40,751 nt of DNA from Candidatus Poribacteria bacterium. Lineage in GTDB: Bacteria > Poribacteria > WGA-4E > WGA-3G. Positions 26,501-35,072 of this stretch are shown piece after piece (the first letter of the stretch is position 1; every line of letters starts with the position of its first letter). The stretch spans positions 1 to 40,751 of the forward strand of contig JAAXHO010000275.1 of assembly GCA_012270795.1 (NCBI GenBank), given 5' to 3'. Position numbers and translations under genes: made by a program. The notes under the pieces were generated by a model. That model saw nothing but the letters and a program-made list of their open reading frames with translations, was not told the DNA's origin and did not search any database.

Positions 26501-26665
26501 TTTGTTTTTTCACATTTCTCGTAAAATATTACGGTATGCTTGTGCGTTCTTTGCAGTTGCGATATGTCTATTACTCAGTTTTTTCTAATTTTTATTCGCA
26601 GCACAAGATTTTTTCTTATTTGTCACCAAATCACCTATAATGTATGTCTAATCATAAGAAGATAT

Positions 26666-27187
26666 CTATACTGAATCTAATTCGGCAAGTGTAAATACGG
26701 ATTTATAAGAACATCCAAGTGCTTTTATTTTTTTTTCTCCTCCTGCTTGCCGATCAATGACTGCAATTACATGCTCCACTGTATATCCCTCTCCCCGAAT
26801 TTCTTCTATTGATGTACAAACTTGTCCAGCAGTCGTGATGACATCTTCTATAATAACAAGTGTGTTGTTTTTTCTTACACCTCCTTCAATGAGATTACAT
26901 GTACCGTAGGGTTTTGCTTCCTTACGAACATAATAACAAGGAGCCCCTGTCTGTAAAGATATTGCAGTTGCAAGAGGGATTCCCCCTAATTCTAAACCTG
27001 CTAAACCATCAAAATCCGTAGGTAACAACGTTACCATTTCATTGGCGATAGCAGTGAGTAGTTTTGGATCGCTTTCAAACCGGTATTTATCCCAATAAAA
27101 ATTACTAATTTGGCCTGAACGGAGTTTGAACTCTCCGGTAAGATATGAAACGGATCGGATCTGTTTTGCTAATTCAGTTTTTGTCAT
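26666..27187 (-). CDS. pyrE: Orotate phosphoribosyltransferase
   Basis: A 173-residue enzyme transferring the phosphoribosyl group of PRPP to orotate to give OMP in pyrimidine synthesis. The PRPP-binding motif is LVIIEDVITTAGQ. Other family features are FKLRSGQISNFYWDKYRF near the N-terminus, GLELGGIPLA and YYVRKEAKPYGT with the catalytic-loop Lys. It lies 24 bases after selD and is probably in the same operon. Confidence 0.94.
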   Translation of the reverse strand: MTKTELAKQIRSVSYLTGEFKLRSGQISNFYWDKYRFESDPKLLTAIANEMVTLLPTDFDGLAGLELGGIPLATAISLQTGAPCYYVRKEAKPYGTCNLIEGGVRKNNTLVIIEDVITTAGQVCTSIEEIRGEGYTVEHVIAVIDRQAGGEKKIKALGCSYKSVFTLAELDSV

Positions 27188-27211
27188 GGCGGTATCGTTC
27201 TGTAGCGTGAT

Positions 27212-28258
27212 TTAATGTACCTCAATATGTGCAGTTCCGGATGAAATGACTTCGCCTATTACGGTTGCTTCTGGGCAATCTGCAGCGTGAAGTTCATCTA
27301 TGGCTGCATCGGCATTTTCGGCTGGTAGTGCGAAAAGTAGTCCGCCTGAAGTTTCTGCTTCCATCAAGATATGTTGCATTTCTTCTGAAACTGATTCATT
27401 GAATGTAATCTTTTCAGCAAGAAATTTTGAATTTGCAAGATATGCTTGCGTGTAGACTTTCTTTGAGACAAGAGCGGGCGCGTCTTCAAAATAAGGGACA
27501 ACACTGCTGTTTATACGAAGTCTGACATCATTGCCTTCTGCCATTTCTGTAGCATGTCCTAACAACCCATATCCAGTAACATCTGTGCATGCAGTCGCTT
27601 CATATTTTACCATCACTTCTGAGGCGGAAGCGTTAAGACGTGTCATTGATTCAACCAATTGCGGAAGCACTTTATCACTGATCTTATTGAATTTCAAGCC
27701 GGTGGTGAGAATGCCGATTCCCAGATTTTTTGTTAGGATTAGGACATCACCAGGACGCGCACCATAGTTCCTAACAAATTTTTGCGGATGCACAACACCT
27801 GTGACAGCTAATCCATACATCAGTTCAGGGGAGTCTACTGTGTGTCCACCAAGGAGTGCAGCACCAGATTCAGCTGCCTTGTCTGCACCGCCTTTGACGA
27901 TGTCACCCAGGATTGATAAATCGAGGTTATCCTTGGGCCAGCATGTGATGTTCAATGCAGTTTTTGGTGTTCCCCCCATGCTATAGACATCACTTAGTGA
28001 ATTTGTTGCTGCGATTGCTCCAAATGTATAGGGATCGTCGACAATGGGCGTGAAGTAGTCTACCGTGTTGACAAGTGCAAGCTCATCAGAAATACGGTAT
28101 ATACCTGCATCGTCAGATGTTTCTGTGCCAACGAGCAGATTCGGGTCCGTGGATCTTGGCAGGTTTTCTAAAACTTGTGAAAGCTCACCCGGAGCAAGTT
28201 TTGATGCTCAACCAGCACATTTGACGGTTTTGGTAAGTCTTATCTTTTTCTTGGTCAT
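27212..28258 (-). CDS. selD: Selenophosphate synthetase, itself a selenoprotein (in-frame TGA)
   Basis: SelD makes selenophosphate from selenide and ATP. Read from the ATG at 28258, codon 17 is TGA (28208-28210), in the context KCAG-U-ASKLAPGEL; this is exactly the catalytic Cys/Sec position of SelD. Without read-through only the part from about 27979 would be called as a gene, starting at MGGTPKTALNI. With it the protein is 348 residues, the normal SelD length. Further family features are DDAGIYRI, VDYFTPIVDDPYTFGAIAA, GGHTVDSPELMYGL and CTDVTGYGLLGHA. A SECIS-like hairpin follows the TGA. The organism must therefore have SelA, SelB and tRNA-Sec elsewhere. It sits between the HD-domain gene and pyrE. 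Confidence 0.95.
28170..28202 (-). promoter_or_regulatory. SECIS-like hairpin after the selD TGA
   Basis: On the minus strand a perfect 8-base stem (AAAACTTG / CAAGTTTT) begins 5 bases after the TGA. Inside it a second stem GCTC/GAGC encloses the apical loop CGGGT about 16-20 bases after the TGA. This is the position and form expected of a bacterial SECIS bound by SelB. Confidence 0.75.
28208..28210 (-). other. Selenocysteine codon (TGA) of selD
   Basis: TGA in frame as codon 17, flanked by codons for Gly and Ala-Ser-Lys-Leu, at the SelD active-site position where other organisms have Cys or Sec. The frame is open on both sides. Confidence 0.92.
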
Positions 28259-28300
28259 TTTCTTTTTACTTTATACTTCCTTTGTTGAACTTTATCTTGT

Positions 28301-28903
28301 CTACCCATCAAATAGGTACGTTACTGCCTGTTGAAGTTGGAGAAAGATTGTGTTGAACTGTTCAATTGTTGCTATATCCCTCTTATCTGTTTCTTTTCCA
28401 TTGATATGTAATCGTAAACTCTCCAAAATGCTCCTATAGTACCACGATTGTGCTTCTTTTCCGCCGTGAAACCTTTCCCAGACTCTTTCTCCGATGACAT
28501 CATATTCAGAAATAACTGTTCGTAAATTATGTAGTTTGTCAGCACAAGTGACAAGGCAAATTTCTGTACTTGCAGTTTTCAATTTTTCAATCAGTTCAGT
28601 TTTTCTTTCTCGCCACTTCAAAGATTTGTTTTCTGAACATGCATCAACTATCTTTGCAATAGGTTCGCCGAAACAATCGCGAATACATTCTAGTGTTAAG
28701 TCGGTATCTTCGACTGTATCATGCAGAATTCCTGCGATTACAACTGCATCAGAACAACCTTCTCTCATTAGTATGAACCCTACTGCATAGGGATGTGTTA
28801 TGTAGGGTGTTTCAGTGCCTTTTCGATATTGTCCATAATGAGCTTGTGCAGCGAGTTCTATTGCTTCTTCAATACGGTTTTTCCGTATACCTTCAACCGT
28901 CAT
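28301..28903 (-). CDS. HD-domain hydrolase, SpoT/MESH1-like
   Basis: About 200 residues. HD-superfamily motifs are YITHPYAVGFIL, AGILHDTVEDT (the HD pair) and CADKLHNLRT, in the order found in ppGpp hydrolases of the SpoT/RelA N-terminal domain and in small alarmone hydrolases. There is no synthetase or TGS domain. It may degrade (p)ppGpp or another nucleotide; this is inference from the family. I use the ATG at 28903; a GTG at 28915 in frame adds four residues, and neither has a clear ribosome site. It precedes selD by 42 bases. Confidence 0.85.
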   Translation of the reverse strand: MTVEGIRKNRIEEAIELAAQAHYGQYRKGTETPYITHPYAVGFILMREGCSDAVVIAGILHDTVEDTDLTLECIRDCFGEPIAKIVDACSENKSLKWRERKTELIEKLKTASTEICLVTCADKLHNLRTVISEYDVIGERVWERFHGGKEAQSWYYRSILESLRLHINGKETDKRDIATIEQFNTIFLQLQQAVTYLFDG

Positions 28904-29080
28904 AAATTCAATCACGACTTGTGTTCGCGCCGATACCTATAAGTTGACTTAACCTATCGTTAGAAATATAAGATAAAAACAGTCTTAAATGATACACTAT
29001 TTTCGCGTACTTCGTCAAGATATTTTTGCAGAGGCATTCAATTATCGATTTAGCGCATAATCTAACATAGGTTTCTTAAG

Positions 29081-29207
29081 GTAGGAGCGACCTACGGTCG
29101 CGACCAAGAAATCAAGAAATCAACGGTATGAATGCCTTATGGCATTCCCCGGGTCGCTCCTACAGAAGACTGGGAAAATTCGGGGTTAGAAACCCCTCCA
29201 ACAAATA
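29081..29207. repeat. Repeat complex R4
   Basis: It starts with GTAGGAGCGACCTACGGTCG and GGTCGCGACC, continues with AATCAACGGTATGAATGCC and the hairpin GAATGCCTTATGGCATTC (29130-29147), then GGGTCGCTCCTACAG. It ends in a tail with a small hairpin GGGGTTAGAAACCCC resembling the tail of R1. The rest of 28904-29304 holds no gene that I can see. Confidence 0.75.
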
Positions 29208-29304
29208 AATAGGTAGCAACTTGGGTTATAATAAAAGAGGGGAATTTTCTTAACGGTACTATTGAGAGGAAACGCGTATTAGTGTTTGAGTTTATTGAAC
29301 GTTA

Positions 29305-31503
29305 TCATTCTCCAATAGGAATTTTAAAAATGCCTTTTTCATCTGTATTGATATAAAAATGATTGTCATGGATAGTAAAATTTTGAACCCTTTCCGGTAT
29401 TGCAGAAGTAATTTCCTTCCATTTATCGTTATGATCCAAAAGATAAACACTTTTCCTATCAACCCGTATAGTTTATTTCCATCCACAAAGAACAGATCAA
29501 TTTCAATTTCTCTGCCGGAATTATCTTTCATCACATACCATTCTTCACCAGTATCTGATGTTAATACCCTCTGTAAGTAGCAACGTATACTTTTGATTCT
29601 ACAATCTCTATGTCTTGGAATCCTATCAATTGAATTGGTATAATAGGTGTTATATCCATCCAGTTTTTTCCGTCATCAACTGATTGAATGAGATGTGCGT
29701 CTCCGCGTCCAACAAATATGTTATTGTCCGAAACTGCAATAGTTAATCTTCCGTAATCAGGCTCCTTACCAAAATCTAATTCTGTATTTGTCCACTCTGA
29801 GTCACCGATTTCAGCTTTGAATAAATGTTCGTTAACTTCCAAATAGAAAGTATTCTTATTGCCTGCCAAGGTACGAATCCTCGTCCTATTTAGACGTGCC
29901 ATCAGAGCTCTTATCTGTTCTTCAGACAGTTCGGTTTCTTCGTCAATATTAGGAAGAACATCTTTTTCAATTGGCTCCATCCCTAACTTCTTGATAAATG
30001 ATTCTCCACCAATTTCGGGTAATTCTTGAATTGGAACAAACTCATCACCATCAGAAGACATTTGGCAAATGCGTATATTTTCAAGACTATCACGAGCAAG
30101 TGCATAGAAATTATCATCTACGACAGTGAATTCTGCAGGATAGTAGCCTGTGCCTTTACCAGAATCAATCTGAACTGGCAACCATGTTTCTCCGTTGTCT
30201 GTGGAGTAGACGATTTCTCGGGGCGTTTTTGCATATAGTCTGTTATTGTATGAGACCAAATCTCGTATTTCTGATCCTACAATACCTTTCATAAATTTTT
30301 GCCATGATTCACCACCATCTATTGAACGTAGTATTTGATAGTTTCCCTGTTGGTAAAAGTATTATCATTTATCGCAACTATGGGAGAATCAGGAAAGGGG
30401 GGTGGATTTTCAGGGTGACCAAGATTAGTCCATGATTTTCCTCCATCCCTTGATCGTATGGTTTGCATTCCAAATGCTAATACCGTTTCCCCTGAAACCA
30501 ATAAACCGAATTCCTCACCTAACGAATAAAGTTCAGTAAGTTTCGGTGTAATTTCTATCCAAGAATCTCCCAAGTTGTCTGATCGGAGTATTTTCCCGCC
30601 GATATCCTTCCATCGATTTAATCCTTTGTTTGATTGTAACGCTTTTAACCGTTCTGATCTATCAACTGCAATACTAATATAGAGTGTCTTATTAGAAACT
30701 TCCATTGCAGCCACAGATTTAATACCTTCTTCATTTAACCTATGCCATGTATTTGATTGTAGACGATAGAGTCCATCCTCCGTACCGACAAACAAGGTTT
30801 TTTTAATTGTACTCATAGAAGTAATTGTTTGGTTTTCCAATCCATTACTTAAAGGTAACCATGGATGTCCATATCCGAAAGAATGCATCACTCCTTCTTC
30901 ATGGGCAAGGAAGAATCCATCCTGATTTATTATCAGTTCAATGATAAAACCGTCAAAGTCTGGAAAATATGAAAAAATACTCCATGTAAAGCCATCGTCA
31001 CCTGATACATATATCTCTCGTCTATCAGTCAAATAGAGTTTTCCATCCCATTCTGACATCGGCATTTTGGGAAAACCTTCTAATGGAATACTGTTGTTAA
31101 TTTGTTTCCATCCACTCTTGTCCTCTAAAATTCGGTATACTCCAGTTGAGGAAACAGCAAAGAGTGTTCCTTTTGATGAAACAAATAGTTCCTTTAGTTC
31201 AGTGCATTCAGGGCCCTGAACCTGAGTCCATGTGTTTCCTTCGGTCTTGGGTTTAAGTTGGTTTTTTCGTTCTGCAGCAGATATGTTTAAATCGTTATCA
31301 GACGGTTTCGTGACAATGGCTTGGTGTTTGCTACATCCGCTTAACAGGCATAAAACCAGTATTGCACTTGAACAAACTGTTCTCCAAGACATTGATGTTT
31401 TCTCTCTTGATGCGACTATTGGTCTGATATTAGCAATTTTTTCCAGAATTTTCTTAGCTAAACTTGAGGAATACTGGAAGCAGATTAATTTCTTTAAAAA
31501 CAA
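29305..31503 (-). pseudogene. Degraded paralogue of the sigma/propeller protein (sigma domain lost, three frameshifts)
   Basis: The first frame (30319-31503) starts at a TTG behind AAGGAGG and has a membrane segment (SAILVLCLLSGC) and Asp-box repeats. It is followed by frames at 29561-30292 and 29305-29535 that continue the same protein. Alignment by eye to the intact gene at 31877-34726 places three single-base losses: a T in a T run near 30355, a G near 29572, and a G near 29445. No in-frame nonsense codons are seen otherwise and the restored end reads KGIFKIPIGE, matching KGIFNIPIEQ of the intact copy. The sigma domain is absent, although a few codons upstream in frame (ending KEESP) resemble the tail of region 4 in the intact protein (KKEEP). 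Probably a recently inactivated duplicate. Confidence 0.85.
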
Positions 31504-31584
31504 GGGACTTTCCTCCTTCGTCTGTTTGTGTGTCTGCTTAAGACGGTTAGATTTAGAATGAATGTGAGTTCGGTTTCAATGTGT

Positions 31585-31613
31585 ATTATACAACAGTTCT
31601 GTTTAATTGACGA
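31585..31613 (-). promoter_or_regulatory. Possible promoter of the degraded propeller gene
   Basis: TATAAT (31585-31590) with TCGTCA 17 bases upstream (31608-31613) on the minus strand, about 80 bases before the TTG at 31503. The -35 box is weak. Confidence 0.3.
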
Positions 31614-31626
31614 CTTTTTAATTGAA

Positions 31627-31760
31627 CAGGACTTACGCAAATTTGGGTGTTCCTGTTTAGAATTTTGTTTTTTTCAAGGATTGTATCCTTGTTTTTTGTC
31701 ATTTTCAGGGATTTACCCCCCCCTTATCCCCCCGCAAGCGAGGGGAATGCGTAAGTCCTG
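31627..31760. mobile_element. MITE-like element, 134 bp, with 13-bp inverted ends and 6-bp target duplication
   Basis: The ends are perfect inverted repeats CAGGACTTACGCA (31627-31639) and TGCGTAAGTCCTG (31748-31760). They are flanked on both sides by ATTGAA (31621-31626 and 31761-31766), a target-site duplication. The interior has no reading frame. The first 38 bases recur with a few changes at 40714-40751. Ends of the type GGACTTACGCA are familiar from cyanobacterial and other IS elements; the mobilising transposase is not in the window. Confidence 0.85.
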
Positions 31761-31805
31761 ATTGAATATGAGGCAAAAAATGGAATACAAACCGAGTTTG
31801 AAATT

Positions 31806-31848
31806 AAAAACGCGATTTTACCTAACTGTATTGTTAGGTAAAATCGCG
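31806..31848 (-). terminator. Rho-independent terminator of the sigma/propeller gene
   Basis: A perfect 16-base stem (31811-31826 with 31833-31848; arm CGCGATTTTACCTAAC) encloses a 6-base loop. On the minus strand it is followed directly by TTTTT (31806-31810). It lies 28 bases after the stop codon of the gene at 31877-34726. Confidence 0.85.
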
Positions 31849-31876
31849 CAAAGGAGATTAAACAGAATAAATGTTA

Positions 31877-34726
31877 CTATTGTTCAATAGGAATATTGAA
31901 AATGCCTTTTTTTCCTGTATTGATATAAAACTTTTTTTCATGAATTAAAAAATTTTGAACCCATTCCGGTATTGCAGAAATAATTTTCTTCCATTTATCG
32001 TTATGATCCAAAAGAAAAACACCTTTCCTACCAACACCGTACAGTTTATTTTCATCCACAAAGAACTTATGAATGGCAACATTCTTACCAGTAACATTAT
32101 TCATCACATGCCATTTTTCACCAGAATCTAATGTTATTGTTCCTTTGTTAGTGGCTACATATACGTTTGATCCTACAATCACTATGTCATTGAATATTTT
32201 GAATTGAATAGGAAGGTCGGATGTGATATTCTTCCAGTTTTTACCACCGTCAACAGATTGAATAAGATGGTTGTCATTTCTTCCAACATAGATATTCTTA
32301 TCAGAAACGGCGATCTTAACCCCATAATTAGAATCACTTTTTTCGAAATCAAATTCTGTATCTGTCCATTCAGTTGCACCTATAGTTGCTTTAAACAATC
32401 TACCGTTAGAAACCAGATAGAACGTATTTTTACTGATTGCCAATGTACCAATTCTTGGTAAATTTAGTCGTTTTTTCATGGATTCCAATATTTTTTCAGA
32501 TACATTGTTTTCTTCATCATCTAATTTCTTGAAAAACAATTCTCCACCAATTTCGGGTAATCCTTGAATAGGAACTAACCCAGTTCCATCAGAAGCCAAT
32601 TGACATATACGAACTCTGTTGTTTCTATCACGAGCAATTGCATAAAAGGTATCATCAGCGACAGTGAATTCTGCAGGATAGTTGTCTGTGCCTTTACCAG
32701 AATCGATCTGAACTGGTCTCCATGTTTTACCTTCATCAATGGAGTAGACGACTTCTTCTGCGGTTTTCGCATAAAGTTTGTTATTGTATGAGACCAAATC
32801 TTGTATTTCTGATCCTATTATACCTTTCATAAATTTATGCCAGGATTCACCACTATCAATTGAACGGTTAATCTGATAAATTCCGCACTTATAAAAAGTA
32901 TTGTCGTTTATTGCGAGCATAGGAGATTCACTATATTCATTTATATCTTTGATTCTGCCGAGATAAGTCCAAGATTTTCCACCGTCTCTTGACCGTAAGG
33001 TTTGCATGCCAATTACTAATACCGTTTCACCAGCAACAAGCATGTTTAAATCAAGGGTCAATGCGAGTGGATTGCTGGATTTGGGTGTAATATTCTCCCA
33101 AGAATCTCCCAAGTCGTCTGAGCGGAAGATTTTGCAATTCCCAGAATTTCTTGTAAGCATTCCTTTGATTACATCTGTTGTTTTTGGAATGAATTTGTCT
33201 CTATCAACAGTTGCAATATAAAGTTTATTTTTAGAAACTTCCATTGTAGCAACCTCTGATTTAATATTGTCTTCATTCAACCTGTGCCAAATTTGTTTCT
33301 TCAGGCGATAGAGTCCATCCTCTGTACCAACAAACAGGGTGTTACCAATTGAGTTCATTGAAGTTATTTTTTTGTTTTCTAACCCATTGTTTAGGGGTTT
33401 CCATGGTTGTCCAAGTTCCTCAGAATGGAAGATACCATCTTCGTTTGCTAAGAAAAATCCGTCCTGATTTATTATCAATTCAACTGTACGTCCTTTTGGA
33501 ATGTTTGAAACAGGATTCCAATTAACGCCATTATCTATTGATCCATAGATTCCTCTGAAGGTAGTAATATATAGTTTTTCATCCCATTCTGCTATTGGCA
33601 TTTTGGAATAACCAATTAGCTCCGTGCTACTCTTCATGTGTGCCCAACCACTATGATCGTCGGTAATTCTATAGACACCAGTTGAGGAAACGGCAAAGAG
33701 TGTTCCTTTGGATGAGACAAATAAATCACTTATTTCTGCGTATTCTGGTCCTTGAACCTGAGTCCATGTGTGTGCATCGGTTTTTACTGTGGGTAGATTT
33801 ACCTGTGCTTCAGCAGCTAAAACTGAGTCGCTGTGGTCTTTTCCTATACGATTATTAACACCAAAAGCAATAGCATTTCCGATTTTACGCTTATTATTTG
33901 GTTTTGATCGATCTTCAAAGACAATTGATGTATCAACGAGTTCTATAGTTGCTTCGGTTTCTGCTTCCAAATCATAGGGTTCGTTGAAAAGGGTTTGGTA
34001 TCGTGTACTTGCACCTAACAAGCAAAAGATCAATACTGCGGCAGAACATACTGCTGCCCACGGTAACAAAGGTTTACTACTTGGTGAGGGTGTCGGTTTG
34101 ATGTTAGTAATCTTCTCCATAACCTTTTTAGTAAAGTTCGTTGGGAGTTGAACGTTATTGAGTGTTTCACGAATCATTGGTTCCTCCTTCTTTAGTCGTT
34201 GACGTGCTCTTTGCAACCTACTTTTGATAGTATTTACAGATACGCCTAATAATCTACTAATCGCTTCGGATGTCATTTCACCGAGATAGTGAAGTGTCAC
34301 AACGGTACGTTCACTCTCTGGTAATTTATTCAGAAGTTTTTTAACAAGTTCTTGTCGTTTTTCTGTAGCAGCTATTTCATGCTGTTTTGCTAAATAGGCT
34401 TCATAAGCGTTTTTGTCTAAGACTTTCTTGTTTGTGTCTTCTATTGATTGCATAATAGGTTTCTTCCTTCTGTGCCAATCTGCACAAAGTCGACTGGTAA
34501 TGACATATAACCAACCCGCAAATTGGTGTGGTTTTTTTAGCGTTGCCAGTTTTTCGTATGCCTGGAGGAAAGCATCTTGAGCAATTTCTTCTGCAATTTG
34601 AAAATCTCCAATTTTCCGCCAGGCGAGTGCATGTATTCCCTTTTGGTATTTTTGAACCAAGACGCTAAAAGCTTTGTCGTCACCAGATAGAATGCTATGA
34701 ATCAATGCAACATCATCTTTTTCCAT
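31877..34726 (-). CDS. Transmembrane ECF sigma factor fused to an extracytoplasmic Asp-box beta-propeller
   Basis: A 949-residue fusion. Start ATG at 34726 has GGAGG 8 bases upstream. Residues 5-88 are sigma-70 region 2 (core DFQIAEEIAQDAFLQAYEKL) and about 128-180 region 4 (helix-turn-helix MTSEAISRLLGVSVNTIKSR). A Lys-rich linker leads to one hydrophobic segment at 220-239 (LPWAAVCSAAVLIFCLLGAS). From about residue 317 to the end there are BNR/Ycf48-like repeats with Asp boxes S-x-D-x-G-x-x-W: for example SIDNGVNW, RSRDGGKSW, RSIDSGESW, YSIDEGKTW, QSVDGGKNW. Positive charge before the membrane segment predicts the sigma part inside and the propeller outside. ECF sigma factors with C-terminal sensor-like extensions are known in Planctomycetes and relatives. 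An AAGGAGGA-ATG lies inside the gene at the domain junction (near 34180), hinting at former separate genes. No separate anti-sigma gene is adjacent. Confidence 0.88.
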   Translation of the reverse strand: MEKDDVALIHSILSGDDKAFSVLVQKYQKGIHALAWRKIGDFQIAEEIAQDAFLQAYEKLATLKKPHQFAGWLYVITSRLCADWHRRKKPIMQSIEDTNKKVLDKNAYEAYLAKQHEIAATEKRQELVKKLLNKLPESERTVVTLHYLGEMTSEAISRLLGVSVNTIKSRLQRARQRLKKEEPMIRETLNNVQLPTNFTKKVMEKITNIKPTPSPSSKPLLPWAAVCSAAVLIFCLLGASTRYQTLFNEPYDLEAETEATIELVDTSIVFEDRSKPNNKRKIGNAIAFGVNNRIGKDHSDSVLAAEAQVNLPTVKTDAHTWTQVQGPEYAEISDLFVSSKGTLFAVSSTGVYRITDDHSGWAHMKSSTELIGYSKMPIAEWDEKLYITTFRGIYGSIDNGVNWNPVSNIPKGRTVELIINQDGFFLANEDGIFHSEELGQPWKPLNNGLENKKITSMNSIGNTLFVGTEDGLYRLKKQIWHRLNEDNIKSEVATMEVSKNKLYIATVDRDKFIPKTTDVIKGMLTRNSGNCKIFRSDDLGDSWENITPKSSNPLALTLDLNMLVAGETVLVIGMQTLRSRDGGKSWTYLGRIKDINEYSESPMLAINDNTFYKCGIYQINRSIDSGESWHKFMKGIIGSEIQDLVSYNNKLYAKTAEEVVYSIDEGKTWRPVQIDSGKGTDNYPAEFTVADDTFYAIARDRNNRVRICQLASDGTGLVPIQGLPEIGGELFFKKLDDEENNVSEKILESMKKRLNLPRIGTLAISKNTFYLVSNGRLFKATIGATEWTDTEFDFEKSDSNYGVKIAVSDKNIYVGRNDNHLIQSVDGGKNWKNITSDLPIQFKIFNDIVIVGSNVYVATNKGTITLDSGEKWHVMNNVTGKNVAIHKFFVDENKLYGVGRKGVFLLDHNDKWKKIISAIPEWVQNFLIHEKKFYINTGKKGIFNIPIEQ

Positions 34727-34884
34727 TTGAATTCCTCCAAAAAGTTTAGGTTTACGATATATAGTGACGTAATTTTGAAGCGTAAATGGTGCATAATCTT
34801 AAGAAAAAACGTAAAATGCCCATAAAATTATTCTGTAAATGCTAATTTAATCGTAAGTTGCCACATAAGTAGCACAATCTTTAT

Positions 34885-35072
34885 CAGGTCGCGACCAGGA
34901 AATCAAGGAATCAACGTTATGAATGCTATATAGCATTCTCCGGGTCGTGACCTGAGGTCGCTCCTACCGACCCCGGGTCGCGACCTGAGGTCGCTCCTAC
35001 CGAAGAGAGACCTCCAACCAGTGAAAAAGTGAAATTCCTTAAGGGGACAATATTAATTAGAATTGGTATTAC
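34885..35072. repeat. Repeat complex R5, overlapping the 3' end of the deaminase gene
   Basis: It has the palindrome GGTCGCGACC, AATCAACGTTATGAATGC with hairpin GAATGCTATATAGCATTC (34921-34938), two GGTCGCTCCTACCG units, and the conserved end (35020-35072), inverted relative to R1. The end runs into the deaminase gene and supplies its stop codon at 35053-35055. The remainder of 34727-34884 shows no gene. Confidence 0.75.
35044..35072 (+). promoter_or_regulatory. Promoter-like end of repeat R5 (antisense to the deaminase gene)
   Basis: GGGACA (35044-35049) and TATTAC (35067-35072) are 17 bases apart on the plus strand, homologous to the ends of R1 and R2. This copy is a poorer promoter match and points into the deaminase gene on the opposite strand. 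Confidence 0.25.

Noticed and set aside
28943-28971. Plus-strand promoter TTGACT-17-TATAAG
   Set aside because: The hexamers and spacing are good, but no plus-strand gene or structured RNA follows; the next genes lie on the other strand. It may be chance.
31693-31745. Run of C and CCCCGCAAG inside the MITE as a gene end
   Set aside because: It has no reading frame of note and lies within the element; it is part of the MITE interior.
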